From Dimorphilus gyrociliatus (Eukaryota; Annelida; Polychaeta; Dinophilidae), in contig CAJFCJ010000009.1 in NCBI GenBank assembly GCA_904063045.1, positions 786,942 to 850,941 of the forward strand: DNA of 64,000 bases, in the 5' to 3' direction. The notes below the pieces were generated by a model. The model saw only the letters and a list, made by a program, of their open reading frames with translations, had not been told where the DNA came from and did no database searches. The stretch's first letter is position 1. Each line of letters opens with the position of its first letter. Below, one piece after another: positions 1 to 17,757 of this stretch. Position numbers and translations under genes: made by a program.

Positions 1-1
1 G

Positions 2-3303
<3,302 letters not shown>

Positions 3304-3933
3304 GGAACAAATTTTGTCGCAGAGGAACTCAACTGAGGAGATATTTGAACATCAGCAATGGGGAGACATGGATAAGATAGATTATATCCCTGCATGAGAT
3401 AGGTTGGAAAATTAGTAATAAAAAAAAGCCGTAAACTCTTCTCAAAGACTCACAATACTAGTTTCTTCTATCAAGTTTATCTTCTTCCCTTTCTCCTTAA
3501 CTTTTGCAGTAAATATTAATTATCATATGTGAAAATACTTTACGTCTTGAATAATCTCACTTAATATATTTGTTGGAAAAAAATAACTTGAGGAGGACGT
3601 TACTTTGAAGAATGAAAATAAAAACAAATAAACATCAAAACACGGAGATAATTTTCACATAAATAAATTTTTTTTGAAGGAAAGAGAAGTTCCACAGTCC
3701 AATTATAATTAATATTTCAATGGCACCAACTTGGCATTGATTACTATTATGTCGTTACATGTTTGTTTTAAATTTTGGCATAATGTTATGTTTAATTCAA
3801 TAAAGAGAACTCTTTTCAAATTATTGTTTTATTTGATTTATTAATTGGAAATTTCTGAGACAAATTAAATGTAAATAGTTTCTATTATAATAAAAAAATG
3901 CAAAAAAAATTAGTACTATTGTAATTTAGTTCG
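3304..3933. other. convergent 3' intergenic spacer
   Basis: This AT-rich spacer lies between the stop of SMG1 (+) and the stop of the rBAT-like gene (-). It holds an AATAAA-type signal near 3798 that could serve SMG1. I see no gene in it. Confidence 0.6.
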
Positions 3934-6276
<2,343 letters not shown>

Positions 6277-6964
6277 AACTAATTTATGATATATAACAAT
6301 CTGTCAATTTTCTTATCGTTCCTATCACAACGTTACAGTTATAAAATGAGTGATAAACTGATCCTTTTGAGTAAAATTATAGTGTAAACTGGTATATGAC
6401 AAAACTCGCTTAAAAGTTTACGTCACCTGCAACAACTAACTACAACTACATAGAGTAGTTTAATTTAAAAGAAATTGTAAATTCCATATGAAGAACATTC
6501 TGAATACTTGAATATTTCATCGTTCTTTTTTTAGAACATTGTAATGTTACTAAATATCTTTTTTTATCCGTTTAATGAAAACTATTAATTTCAAGAAAGA
6601 ATATTAAGTTAATATAATAAATATTTACATGAAAACGTGATAATCTAACCCTATTTTAGATAGACTTAAAATCGTGCTGAATTTAGCATAAATTGTTAGT
6701 GTTGTTTTAACGGTTTATATCTCTCAAGAAAAGCAGGGCGCCACCTATTCCATATGAGTATGTACAGTTGCTGTAAGGGCTTTAAGGACTGGCAGCAATC
6801 CTTTCAGTCTATATTAAGATTTCACTTGTATCACGTAGGAAGAGACAATTTGAACTAGAAAATATGAAGAAAAACTGATAAATTGTTATATTTTTTATAA
6901 GATTTATTTTTATATTATGCAATTTTTTTAAATGTGTTCGAAACGTTCTTGATATGCTAGTTAA
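6277..6964. promoter_or_regulatory. head-to-head intergenic region (rBAT-like / ABHD8)
   Basis: These 688 bp separate two divergent start codons and must contain both promoters. The middle (about 6735-6800) is less AT-rich than its flanks. No specific transcription factor site is assigned. Confidence 0.4.
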
Positions 6965-7970
6965 ATGCCTTGTTGCCTAAATTTTGGAAGATCTAATAGA
7001 GTATCCCCCCAGCCTGAATTTAGCGAAGAATATCGCTTGGAAAAGATAAGAGACGATCGTCAGCTGTGTGTAAGGCATGTTAATAGACACCAAAGACCAA
7101 GAACGATTAAAGAGAATGAACCACTCCTTAATTTCGAAGATTTAGGAAAACTTCAAGTGCCTCTTGTTTCACCAGAAAACATTGTTATTTTCTTTATTCA
7201 TGGGGTTGGAGGTTCCTCCGATATCTGGAAGAGTCAGATTGAATATTTCTCAAATCTTGGTTACGAAGTTGTCTCTCCTGATTTAATAGGTCATGGATTT
7301 AGTGACGCACCAAGGGATCAACAAGCTTATCGTTTTGACGAAATATCGAAAGATATTTTGGAAATATTTGACACACGATGTAGCACTTGGAATGTTGTTG
7401 TTGGTCATTCTTACGGGTACGTTATCTATCTAAATGAGCTATCTGTATAGGCGTTGGAAGATCATTGTAGTTTATTATATTTTTCTTTACAGGTGCTGCT
7501 TTGCAGCTATTCTCGCTCGTCAACGTCCTCATTTAGTATCTCGTTTAATAATGGTCTCAGGTGGTGGACCTACACCTCTAGCACCTCAAACTGGGATTTT
7601 TTCCCTCCCTACACCAGTATTATCTTGTTGTCAGCCTGTCTTAAGTAGAGTATTTAATAAGTTCGCTTATGATGATCCATTGATTGCGGAAAGACGTCCC
7701 GCTTTTGATGTGCCGACTTACGTTCTCAGGAATACTATGAGAGGACAAATTTGGCTTTCTGGTGACGCTTCTTACCACAGCCGAATTTCCTGCCCAACCC
7801 TTATACTTCATGGAGCGGCAGATAAACTAGTGAAAATACAAGAAGAGGAGGAAATGAAAGCTGTAATCCGATATTCAACTTTAGAAGTATTACAACAAGC
7901 TGGTCATATGGTTATGATGGAACGTCCGAAAGAAGTTAATGAACGAATACTGCAGTTTCTTACAAATTAA
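6965..7970 (+). CDS. ABHD8: ABHD8-like alpha/beta hydrolase
   Basis: Two exons (6965-7416 and 7493-7970), about 300 residues, joined inside the nucleophile elbow: GHSYG ends exon 1 and CCFAAILARQRP opens exon 2. The fold landmarks are the oxyanion loop FFIHGVGGSSDIW, nucleophile Ser in GHSYG, acid Asp in LHGAADKLV and catalytic His in AGHMVMMERP. The closest family is ABHD8, with shared motifs LGYEVVSPDLIGHG and SGGGPTPLAP; vertebrate ABHD8 carries a longer N-terminus. The protein begins MPCC, and the paired cysteines are a plausible palmitoylation site that would put it on membranes. The substrate is not evident. The exon 1 frame continues to a stop at about 7450 if unspliced, so the intron at 7417-7492 is needed for the full domain. 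Confidence 0.88.
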
Positions 7971-8411
7971 CTTAACGTGTAATGTCGATCAAGAAGTATT
8001 CATTTTATGTTTTTTAGGAAATACAGTTTTAACGATTTTTTAATAGTCCAATCAAAAATATTACTTGAAAGCATATTAATCCATTATACAAATAACGAAG
8101 AAAAATCGATAATAAGAATCTGCTCAAAACTTAGTCAATTATAGGTAAAAGCTATCAAAGACGATATTTGTCATACAAGTAAATACATTAATAATATCAT
8201 TCATCTACTAATATTGAATGGAACCTTATTAGAAATGGAAAAATAGCATTAACCTATTATTCTTTTACTAGAAAATGTTCGCAGAGTGCTACCATGTGTA
8301 ATAGCGCCATCTATATTGTTACCACTCCTAGATAGATTCTGTCCTTGGGTATTGTAATTTACCAAATTATCAATTGAAAAATAGCGAAAGATCAATTTTG
8401 TTACTGAAAGT
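7971..8411. other. intergenic spacer ABHD8 to MICU1
   Basis: AT-rich sequence between two genes on the same strand. It should contain the ABHD8 3' UTR and the MICU1 promoter; I see no coding potential or RNA gene. Confidence 0.5.
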
Positions 8412-10360
8412 ATGCTAGGGCGTTTGATTCTTCAACGCTCGGGCTATCTAAGGTCTTGTAAGCTTGGAATTTCAACATGGAACAGTTTTTCTACAATGCG
8501 GATAATCTGTTTGCAAAAGGACGTCAAATCTCCTTCGATATTGTATAACTACAAACAACAACGACAGAGAAATAGATACACAGGTTTATTTGATGCTGTT
8601 AATGAAGAAAAGAAGAAATCGTCCAACAATATATTCACAGCCATTTACTACATCTTTCTCGGTGGTAGCTTATTTGCTATAATGTTTACACCATGGTATG
8701 TCTGCATGAACGATATATTTATAAAAGAGAATTTAACATAAAGGATTGTTCTTTCTTTGTAAAGAGAAAATTTTGACTATTCTTATTGCTTTATTTCCTC
8801 TAGGCCAGCAGAATTTGCTAACAAAATGGTGGGAAGAGTAGATTCTGCGTCTCCAACTGTGGAGGAAAATCCATCATCAGATAAGGTAGAAGAAGAGGAA
8901 CACGGAGAAGCAAAGAAGAAAGTTGGCTTTAGAGATAGAAAGGTTAAACTAGTCATACTATCGCACTTGATTAAATCATAATTATTCTATTATAGATTAT
9001 CGAATATGAAAACAGAATTCGAGACTATTCGACTCCGGATAAGATATTTCGTTATTTTGCAACTCTGAAAGTTTATCATGATCCTCATATATCGGAGGTT
9101 TATATGACTCCCGATGACTTCCTAAGATCAATTACACCTGGGGTAAAACAGCCAGACGGTCTAGGCTTAGATCAGTTCAGGAAATACGATCCAAAGGTAT
9201 TCATAAACGCATTATATGGTTATTTTTAAAAGATATTCACTTATATCTTCAGAATAAACATAAAGTCTCTTCAATCCTATCACCCGATAGCATATTCTAT
9301 AAACTCGGTCAAAGTGGTCTTATTTCATTTTCTGATTATATGCTTCTCTTGGTTATCCTTTCAAGTAAATTTAATTAATATTTAATTAAATTTTTGCAAT
9401 GTTTTATATGGAAATTTTCTATAAATAGCTCCACCAAAACAATTTCAAATTGCTTTTAAAATGTTTGATCTAAATGGCGACGGTGAAGTAGAATTTGAGG
9501 AATTTGAAAAAGTATTCAAAATTTACTTAACCTTTCCGTTATTAACAATATTTATCGTTTAGGTAAGAAAGTTACTTGGAAGACAAACAAGTATGGGAAT
9601 GAGACACAGAGATCACGCTGTTACTGGAAATACATTAAAATCAATGAATACAGCATTGTCTACTTATTTCTTCGGAAGGGATCATTCTAAGAAACTTACT
9701 GTTGATAAATTCCTAGATTTTCAGAAACAACTGCAAAATGAAATATTGCTTCTCGAGGTCAATTGACTTAGAAATTCGAAGTACATGTAATAATTATTTT
9801 GTATTTCTTAGTTTAATAGATATGATCCTGAGGATGGTAAAATATCCGAACGTGACTTTTCTGAAATTTTGATTGTTTATGCAAAGTTTTCCGATGCAAG
9901 AAAGAGGAAAATGTTAGCCAGAGTAAAGAAAGCTTATAAAGGAGAATCACAGGGTATTACTTTCAAAGAGTTTGTTGACTTTTATCAAGTTATGCAATTC
10001 ATTAATGATATTGATACCGCTCTAATGTTTTATCATTTGGCTGGAGCGTCTATTGATCAGGGTAAGGCCTTATTATATTGAAAATTCTTTAGTAAAATAC
10101 TATTCGAATTGTTTCTAGCAACATTCAAACACGTTGCAAAAACTGTTGCAAACGTAAATCTAAGTGACCATCTTGTCCAAGTTGTCTTCACCCTATTTGA
10201 TGAAAACGATGATGGAGAATTGAGTAATAAAGAGTTTGTCAGTGTAATTAAAAGAAGAATGATGAGGGGTTTGGATAAGAATAAAGATACTGGTTTCACA
10301 AAGTTGATCAATGCAATGTGGAAATGTGCAAAAAATCAGACTCCTTCAATTGTTGATTAG
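8412..10360 (+). CDS. MICU1: MICU1-like mitochondrial calcium uptake regulator
   Basis: Regulatory EF-hand subunit of the mitochondrial calcium uniporter in the intermembrane space. It has eight or nine exons with short introns. The first exon gives a basic mitochondrial presequence followed by one hydrophobic segment ([19 protein letters not shown]). A polybasic stretch ([11 protein letters not shown], exon ending about 8942) matches the MICU1 uniporter/EMRE contact region, followed by [20 protein letters not shown]. Two canonical EF-hand loops are present, as expected: [12 protein letters not shown] (about 9470-9505) and [12 protein letters not shown] (about 10200-10235). The degenerate EF-hands between them are present too. 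The end [17 protein letters not shown] matches the family C-terminal helix. Of the MICU1/2/3 paralogues the polybasic motif favours MICU1, but a single ancestral MICU is also possible. Confidence 0.9.
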
Positions 10361-10561
10361 AAACTGCTACTTTTTCTTCAAAAATATTTTTTTTCGATTT
10401 TCTTAGAAATAATTTTCAATTATCACAAAAATCTTTGTATTTTAAACTGATCTCTAACAAAAGTTAATAAGATCCCAAATAATTTGTCTTTTTTAATGCT
10501 GACTACTAAAAAGTTGTTCTCCAAATCATAAGGGGAGTAATTATATCGGACAGCCTCTCTG

Positions 10562-13233
10562 TCAGTGTTCATCAACTGACTTTGAATTACGTTTAGACGA
10601 CGTTAAATAGTTCTTATTATTTATAAATTCTAATAAATCTTCTGCGTAGCCTTTTAACGTTTTCAAATCATTATCTTTGCCTTCATCAGAATTGAACGGT
10701 AGAAATTGACCAAATTTTACTGAAATAAAATATAAAATTTTAATTTCGTCTATTAAGAAAATCATGACATAATTAAACCCTGATACCTACCAAATAATCG
10801 CAAGAAATGGGATATACTATACAGTTGAGTAAATCTTACTTTCGGATTTGATGTTATAAGTTCTTCATGTTGACTACGTTCTTGTTTATACAACAAATGC
10901 TTAGGTAATAAATCTTCAAAGTATTCTTTAAGTCCTTCTACAATTTCTTTGGTTTTATCTCTGAAAGGGAAAAAACCCATGGATATTTTTGCCTTGATAA
11001 ATGAATCATCGTGCTCACTTGTTTAACTCATCGTCTTTTTCTTTGTATAAAATATATCCATTCAGAATATCATCAATAGTCATTCTTTGCGGAAGATTAC
11101 AGACCTGCATATAAAAACTCTTGAAGAAAGCTCAGATATCAATTTAAGATCAGCGGTTTCGCTTATTTTGACATGGAATTAGTGCATTGCAAAAAGGACT
11201 ATGAAACTGTAGCATGTTCTTGGAACGACAAGACTATTGTTGTCAGAAGTAAGAAAAAGGGTGCCAGTGTCTACATCCATGTATTCGGAAATAATGCAAG
11301 CTTATTTAAAGAATTTAAAATTGGCAACAGCATTTCTGCAAAACCATTCAGTGATGCCATTGATTATCCTAGGCTTAGAATAGCAAATCATGAAAACAAA
11401 CTATATATTGCAAATGGCAAAAATATTATCAAATATTCCTATAGAGAGGGCAGAATTGATAAGAATTTTAGAGTGAGAGGTAGGCAACCGATTGCTCTTT
11501 GTATATATGATGGTATCCTCTATTTTCTCTGCAAGAGCTCTAAATGCATATATAAAGTTGTCAACGATACTATTATAAGAGTAATAGAAAATGTGCCAAA
11601 AAAAGCGTACGATTTAGTGGTTACCAAAGACAACGTTTTTGTATCATCTATTGCAGAAACTTTTGATGAATACTCGATACAAATCAGCATTTATAAGAAC
11701 ACGAGACTGGAGAGAAGTATCAAAGTTGGATATTCTTTTATTTCACTTGGAAAATATAGTACTGGTTCATTGTTGTGGAATGAAAAAAGAAAAATCTTAA
11801 TAGCAGCTCATACTGATATAAGAGCTGCGTCATCAATGTATGGCAATTATAAGAATATACTGGTAATCGAGAACATTAAAGGAAATTGGAAATGGAACAA
11901 AGAGAGGAGTGCCCAATTTAAAGGCAGACCCAGTGTGGTTAATATGAAACAAGATTTATTTGTCATTAGCAACAATGAATTTGTTCCTGTTAACCTGGAT
12001 TGTTAGTCATTTATCCAGAATAGACTACTAAATACGCTGAAAGTATGAAGTATACTCACAATATTTTGCTCAACAATTTGTTTTTGATCTTCAATCAAAG
12101 CAATTTTCAAATTTTCTGGTATGGAAATAGGGCAGTCTAAAGTTTGTTCCTCATGCTGAAAGAAAAGCACATAAACGCTCTTACATTTCAGGGAAATAAT
12201 AATATAATTTGTAGGTTAAACTAACTTCTTGTTTTTTAGGTGTTTCCAAATCTACTTTTTTTTTCTTTGCATCAGGCATATCCTTAAAAAAACTGTTTGT
12301 AAGAAAAAACTATAAGACTATTTGTTTTAACAAACTGTATCGGATGTCGTTGTTCTTGCGCGTTTTTTACGTGTCACTTCTGGAGGTGGCTTCTCTTCAA
12401 CTTTCTCTTTTTTTTTTTCTATATTTAGAAGATAATGTTGCATGAAATGCTATCTAAAATCAGATGTTTACCTTTAGTCTTATCAATTTGTTTTTCTCTC
12501 ATTCTTTTAGATTTTGAGGAGCCTTTTTTACTGAAAATTCAATTTTCAACTTAGTATGGTAATATGCATAAATAATTTGTATACGAACAGTTGACTTGTT
12601 TCTAAGTCTTTCATTTTTTGTATATTTTGATCATTGGGCTTTAATATTCGAGACTCTGGAACCCATTCATCCCAACTGTTAATTAATACTTTTAATTAAA
12701 TAAAAAAAAATCGTTTTATAGAGTTTCTTTAACCTTTTGTTCCATCCATTATAGTGGACGTAATACTTAATGGATTTTCCTTCTTCAGCATCAATTTTTA
12801 GACACTAAAATAAGTTTTCAAATAAATTTAGATATCAAAAGAATATTATACATTTTACCTTCGCTTCATATAATAATGGTCCATGATAACATAATAGCTT
12901 TTCACCTATCGGAAAGAAATTGTGTTTACCTTTGATAATTATAATAGTGCACTTCGTAGTACTATTAAACGTACTGATATACATATATCAAATAAACATA
13001 CAAATGAATTATTAATACCTTTAAGAAAAAAACTTAAATAAAAATTTATAATATGAAAATAAAATACTATTAGTAGTATATTAACGTTTTAAAAAACTAC
13101 ACGTAATAAAAATTCAGGTTGAGCGATAATTCAAGCCCACCGAAATATTTGATTTATAATTTATATTTTGCACACTAGTTACGACTATTTCGAAATTTAC
13201 AATACCTTCTTGAAATTTAGGCTTTGGAGCCAT
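10562..13233 (-). CDS. MORF4L1: MRG15 / MORF4L1-like chromodomain-MRG protein
   Basis: Chromatin reader of NuA4/TIP60 and Sin3/HDAC complexes, in about ten exons. The start MAPKPKFQEG (13233) is the conserved MRG15 N-terminus. The chromo domain follows across small exons: GEKLLCYHGPLLYEAK (near 12900), KSIKYYVHYNGWNK (near 12770) and SWDEWVPESRILK (near 12670). A Lys-rich linker (EKPPPEVTRKKRART and others) then leads to the MRG domain: MTIDDILNGYILYKEKDD (near 11060), EYFEDLLPKHLLYKQERSQH and YSISHFLRLF (near 10850). The C-terminus differs from the family: after YAEDLLEFINNK the usual SDYxxAPPEYxR end is replaced by SSKRNSKSVDEH. The intron of about 950 bp between DQKQIVEQNI and VCNLPQ (about 11108-12057) contains a separate gene on the opposite strand. 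Confidence 0.88.
11173..12006 (+). CDS. intronless orphan gene nested in a MORF4L1 intron
   Basis: Single uninterrupted frame of 277 codons on the strand opposite to MORF4L1, lying wholly inside one of its introns. I do not recognise a family. The protein is rich in short beta-strand-like segments at regular intervals (KTIVVRSKKKGASVYIHVF, NKLYIANGKNIIKYSY, GILYFLCKSSKCIYKV, DLFVISNNEFVPV), each ending in a turn. This resembles blades of a small beta-propeller of the kelch/NHL kind, but no defining kelch or NHL signature is seen. There is no signal peptide and no membrane helix. In a genome where almost every gene is split, the lack of introns could mean a retrocopy or a lineage-specific gene. 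It starts 65 bp inside the host intron boundary and ends about 50 bp before the other. Confidence 0.6.
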   Translation: MELVHCKKDYETVACSWNDKTIVVRSKKKGASVYIHVFGNNASLFKEFKIGNSISAKPFSDAIDYPRLRIANHENKLYIANGKNIIKYSYREGRIDKNFRVRGRQPIALCIYDGILYFLCKSSKCIYKVVNDTIIRVIENVPKKAYDLVVTKDNVFVSSIAETFDEYSIQISIYKNTRLERSIKVGYSFISLGKYSTGSLLWNEKRKILIAAHTDIRAASSMYGNYKNILVIENIKGNWKWNKERSAQFKGRPSVVNMKQDLFVISNNEFVPVNLDC

Positions 13234-13805
13234 AGTATCCTTATTTTACGATAGGGTAAATGATCTGATATTTAAAAGAAAAATTCCGGTCCTTAGAAGC
13301 TTACATGCAAGCGGAAATAGTTCCCAGGTAAATAACGATGTCTCATAACTTTCAAATTTTATGGCGTTGGCATTTAAAGAGGGATGGAATAGCAATAGCT
13401 TCTAAATTTATCAAGTTCAACTAAATACACTCCTAATTAAAGCCTATCGGCTTTCATATATTTTACTATCATGAGTCGATGTCAAAAGCTACTTTAAATT
13501 ACTAGATATCAAGATTACATAACATAAACACAAGATAAAAAAAGGTAAAAACTAAATAGCTCTAAATTGAAGACAACTTAAATAATTACGTAATTAAAGA
13601 TAAAAGCCTAAGTAAGAGGTTTTATCATTAACAACATAGAATCCGAAATAATTCGTTTATTTAGTAAGAATAGATAAAAATTAGGTAAGTTTTGTTAAAT
13701 TTAACAAAAAAAGACAATAATCTGGTTTATTAGTTGGGTTACAAAATGAATAGATTTTGAAACAAAAATAGATTTTTTAAAAAAGTCAAATAGAACATTT
13801 GCAGA
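13234..13805. promoter_or_regulatory. head-to-head intergenic region (MORF4L1 / guanylate cyclase)
   Basis: AT-rich 572 bp between divergent start codons. It presumably carries the promoter of each gene. I see no other gene. Confidence 0.4.
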
Positions 13806-16800
13806 ATGGCTAAAAGAATTAGAATAATCTTATTTATTCATTTAATATGGCCAACAATAATATTTATTCGCTGCGTAAAAATAGGAGTAATATTGGATAG
13901 AACGAACAATCGATTTAGTTTTGACAGAATAGAAGATGTATTAGAAATTGGACGTCTTGAGGTAATAGACCGTTATGGAATACATTTTGATTTTATTAAA
14001 AGAATATCGAACGTATCTGAATGTGGTAGCAAAGAAGTAATTCTAAAAACTGCAGAATTGTATAAAAAACATAATATAACGATATTTATTGGACCTAGTT
14101 GCTCTGATGAACTTTTTTATACAGCTCCACTAATATCAGGAGCTGATCTTCTTCAAATTACAGCTGTAGGATTAACTATAGATAGATCTATAGCAAATAT
14201 ATATGAAAATACAATAAGACTCTCGGGAAATATAAAAATTAGCTCTTACCGTCAATTTATAACTATTCTATTAAATAAATACAATTGGCATAAAATCATT
14301 CTTTTATACGAAACTACCAATTCAGAATTTAGAATAAAAGCTGAAGAGATCTTTGAAAATCTAGATTCGAATGTTTCGTATAACGTTACTCTTATAAAGA
14401 TTAACTCTTTTGATAATAATACATTACAAGATTTTATGTTAAATCTACAAACTAAAGGAAGGATATTTTTTCTATTTTTCTCTTTTAAAAATGAAGTAAA
14501 ATTTATGAAATTCGCTTATAAATCAATGATGACGTCATCGTCGTATGTGTACATAGCTTTCCATTCGGACGATGAAATTGAAGAAATGGATATTTTTAAC
14601 AAGGTTAACTATATATACTAATATAATGCATACAAAAAAATGAACTAATAATTTATTCATATTAGGTTAATTCTAATGCAAATGCTTTTAGGCAATATTT
14701 TTATGTTAGATATCAAAATCCAAATAATACTGTCTGGAATAACTTTAAGAAGATTGTAAGACACCATAAACCAGATTATACATTATTTGAAAGGAATATT
14801 TGGCAGTTATTATATTTAGAAAGTGTCCTTGTATTAGGATACGTTCTTGATAGATGCGAAGATTGTCGTCTTTCAAAAAGAATAAAAGGTTCAACCATTT
14901 TGAATTTACTAAGGGGAAGGAAGATATTTCTACATGATTTTAATGATATAAAATTTGACAAAAATGTTGATAAATCGTTAGGTTTAGAATTTATGCAATA
15001 TGATGTAATTAAGAAGAAATATATTCCATTATTTAGGTATAAACATAACTATTGAGAATGTATATAATTTAATAGCATTTGTTATTATAATAAAGTTATA
15101 ACACGAATTTCGGAAAGCATCAATTTATACCTGATATAAGTTGGATAGCTGGCAGTATACCATTAGACGAACCTGAATGTGGCTTTGGCAGAGATTGCTC
15201 ATTTTCTATTTTAGAAAATTTTAGTATTTACTTTATATTGCTGATAGTCTTATTGTTTTTAGTAATACCCATAATTGTACGAACGATAGTATATTATAGG
15301 TTTAGGCTTGTTAGGGAATCGGAAGATAATAGTTATTTCATAGATTGGCTTCAAGTTCAAGCTGTTAACGAATATAATGAAGATACAAACTCAACAAAGT
15401 CTTCTTTAAACTCTTGTTCTAGATCGCAAACTAGCAGCAAAAAATTGGGATACGATTTGGACGAAGATAAAATTCTATCCATTTTCTCAACAGACTCTTT
15501 CAAACAGTCACATACGGTTATTTACAAGCAAAACAGAGTGTTTGTCAAACGCTTAGAAAACATTGGTATTACATTTTCGAAAACTGTACAAGAAGATCTT
15601 AAGGCTAGACGTCAGATTGATCATAATAACTTGATCGAATTTATTTCAATATCGATTCTATCCAATTATGTGTTTCTTTTCGAAGAATTTTGCTCAAGGG
15701 GTAACCTTCAAAATCTTATTTTGTCACATGATTTTGCCTTAGAGCAATCATTAAGATATGAACTAATGAAAGATATTACTAATGGCATGATTTATTTGCA
15801 TAAAAGTCCAATCAAAATACACGGCTTTTTAACATCAAAGAGTTGTGTAATAAATAGTAGAATGATATTAAAAATAACAGATTTTGGTCTCAATAGTCTG
15901 AGAGAAATTGACGGTTACGATCCACATCCGTCAACGTTATTATGGACTGCACCAGAAGTCCTACGAGAACATTCTGCAATTAGTCAAGCGGCGGACGTAT
16001 ATAGTTTTGGTATAATTTTACAAGTATGACAAATATATATTCTTTATTTGTTTCATATCCTGATTCAGAATTGCTTTTATTTCTATACAGGAACTAATTT
16101 CGCAAAGTAAACCCTTTTACGAGCAATTCCCTCCTGAGACAATTGTTGAATTAGTAAAAAGTTCTTCAGAGGTTTCATATAGACCAAAATGTGCGGTCAT
16201 ATGTCCTCAAGATTTGTTTACTCTAATGACTAATTGTTGGAATGAAGATTACGATATCAGACCCAATTTTCAGGTAGCTAAGGATATTTTAAATAGTATA
16301 GAGATATCGAAAAAGACGTATATCGATAATCTTATGGCCAGATTGCAAATGTATGCAAAAAATTTAGAAATATTAGTGGAAGAGAGAATGGAAGAGGTTA
16401 AAGGAGAGAAAGATAGATCAGATGAAATTTTGCATATGATGCTGCCTAAATCGATTGCTAGAGATTTGAAAAATGGTAAAAGAGTCCGTCCAGCAAAGTA
16501 CGATTGCGTTACAATATTATTTAGCGATATTGTTGGTTTTACTGAATTATGTGCGAAATCAACACCATTCGATGTTTTAGAATTTCTTAATTCATTATAT
16601 GAATCATTTGATGCTATATTAGATCAGAGAGACGTTTTTAAAGTAGCAACAATCGGAGACGCCTTTATGGTTGCTTCAGGTCTACCTATTCGAAACGGCA
16701 GTACGCACGCAATTGAAATTGCTTATACGGCTTTACTCTTTATCTCTTCAACGAAAGGGATTAATTAAAGAATTGCTAAACGCCAATAATAATTGACATT

Positions 16801-17177
16801 TGAGAGGTTATTTTCTTTAATTAATTCCTCGAATTCTTTTTATATTTTGAAAAGGATTTAAATTAAATCATATGCCCGATTACAAACTCCTCGTCAGAAT
16901 TGGTATTCATTCAGGACCATGCGTTGCTGGCGTTGTTGGCCAGATAATGCCTAGATATTGCGTTTTCGGAGAAACTGTAAACATTGCCAATGAAATGGAG
17001 AGCTTGAGTAAACCAATGAAAATTCAATTAAGCGAGAATACTGAATCATTTTTGCGTAATCGTCAAGAGTTTGTCCTCATTCCGAGAGGAAAAATACAAT
17101 TAAAAAAGAAAAAAGCCCAAATAAATACGTTTTTTCTAGAAAATGCCGCCTCACCAAAACAGTCACTACCTTGCTAA
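13806..17177 (+). CDS. receptor-type guanylate cyclase with divergent catalytic site
   Basis: Membrane guanylate cyclase architecture across at least six exons. A signal peptide (about residues 1-22) is followed by a diverged ligand-binding ANF-receptor-like ectodomain, one membrane helix (LLIVLLFLVIPIIVRTIVYY, about 15240-15300), a kinase-homology domain, a coiled dimerisation helix and a cyclase domain. The kinase-homology domain keeps the VAIK-type Lys (FVKRL), DFG (ITDFGLNSL) and APE (WTAPEVL) but has IHGFL in place of the HRD loop, as in other pseudokinase receptors. The cyclase domain has both metal Asp residues (LFSDIVGFT; TIGDAF) and the purine-site Cys (PRYCVFGETVN). The usual guanine-contacting Glu is Ala (KVATIGD) and the transition-state Arg is Glu (NIANEMES). 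The step from 16757 to 16855 needs an intron whose 5' end is not GT. The ligand is unknown. Confidence 0.85.
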
Positions 17178-17757
17178 AATGCAAATGAAAAAGATACAAT
17201 CTATGCGAAGCATTTAACTTAATTATAGATGAATATTTATACTGTTTAAATTAGTTAATTACAATAAGATAATTACTATTATATTTGAATTATTTGAATA
17301 TTTAATGAAACATTTACCTTCAAGTATATATTTACATCAAGTTATATATAAATGGTTTCTATAATTTTCTAATATTTCATTATTAACGAGATACGATAGA
17401 AAACAAGTAAAAAAACTGATAGGAGAAATAGAAAGGAATAACAGAGGGGTAAAGGAGACTTGGAGAGGAGGGAAAAAGCTTACATTCGAGTATTTTTACA
17501 CAACAAATGTAATAGAAATGGAGGAAAACGGTTTTTCTTTTATACTTAAAAATGAAAAATGATTAGAATGAATAGCTTTTCATAGATTTGCCATTCAAAA
17601 ATGAGTTATGTCTTACAAGTGTTATACTGTTTGTAAGGAAAAAATATAGGAAAGGAATGCTTGCAAATCTTTTCATTTCTCTTGATTTCTCATGCTCCTT
17701 CTGTTTTCTTTATTCTTTTCTCTTTTTGTAGTTTTTTATTAATGTTTCTTTTTTTTT
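17178..17757. other. convergent 3' spacer (guanylate cyclase / GPCR)
   Basis: AT-rich sequence between two convergent stop codons. The GPCR side has a T-rich run just downstream of its stop. No gene is seen. Confidence 0.5.

Noticed and set aside
14528..14535. TGACGTCA as a regulatory CRE
   Set aside because: It lies inside the guanylate cyclase ectodomain coding exon and encodes conserved-frame residues.
13806..17177. Active tyrosine kinase in the receptor cyclase
   Set aside because: The HRD catalytic loop is IHGFL, so this is the usual kinase-homology domain of receptor cyclases.
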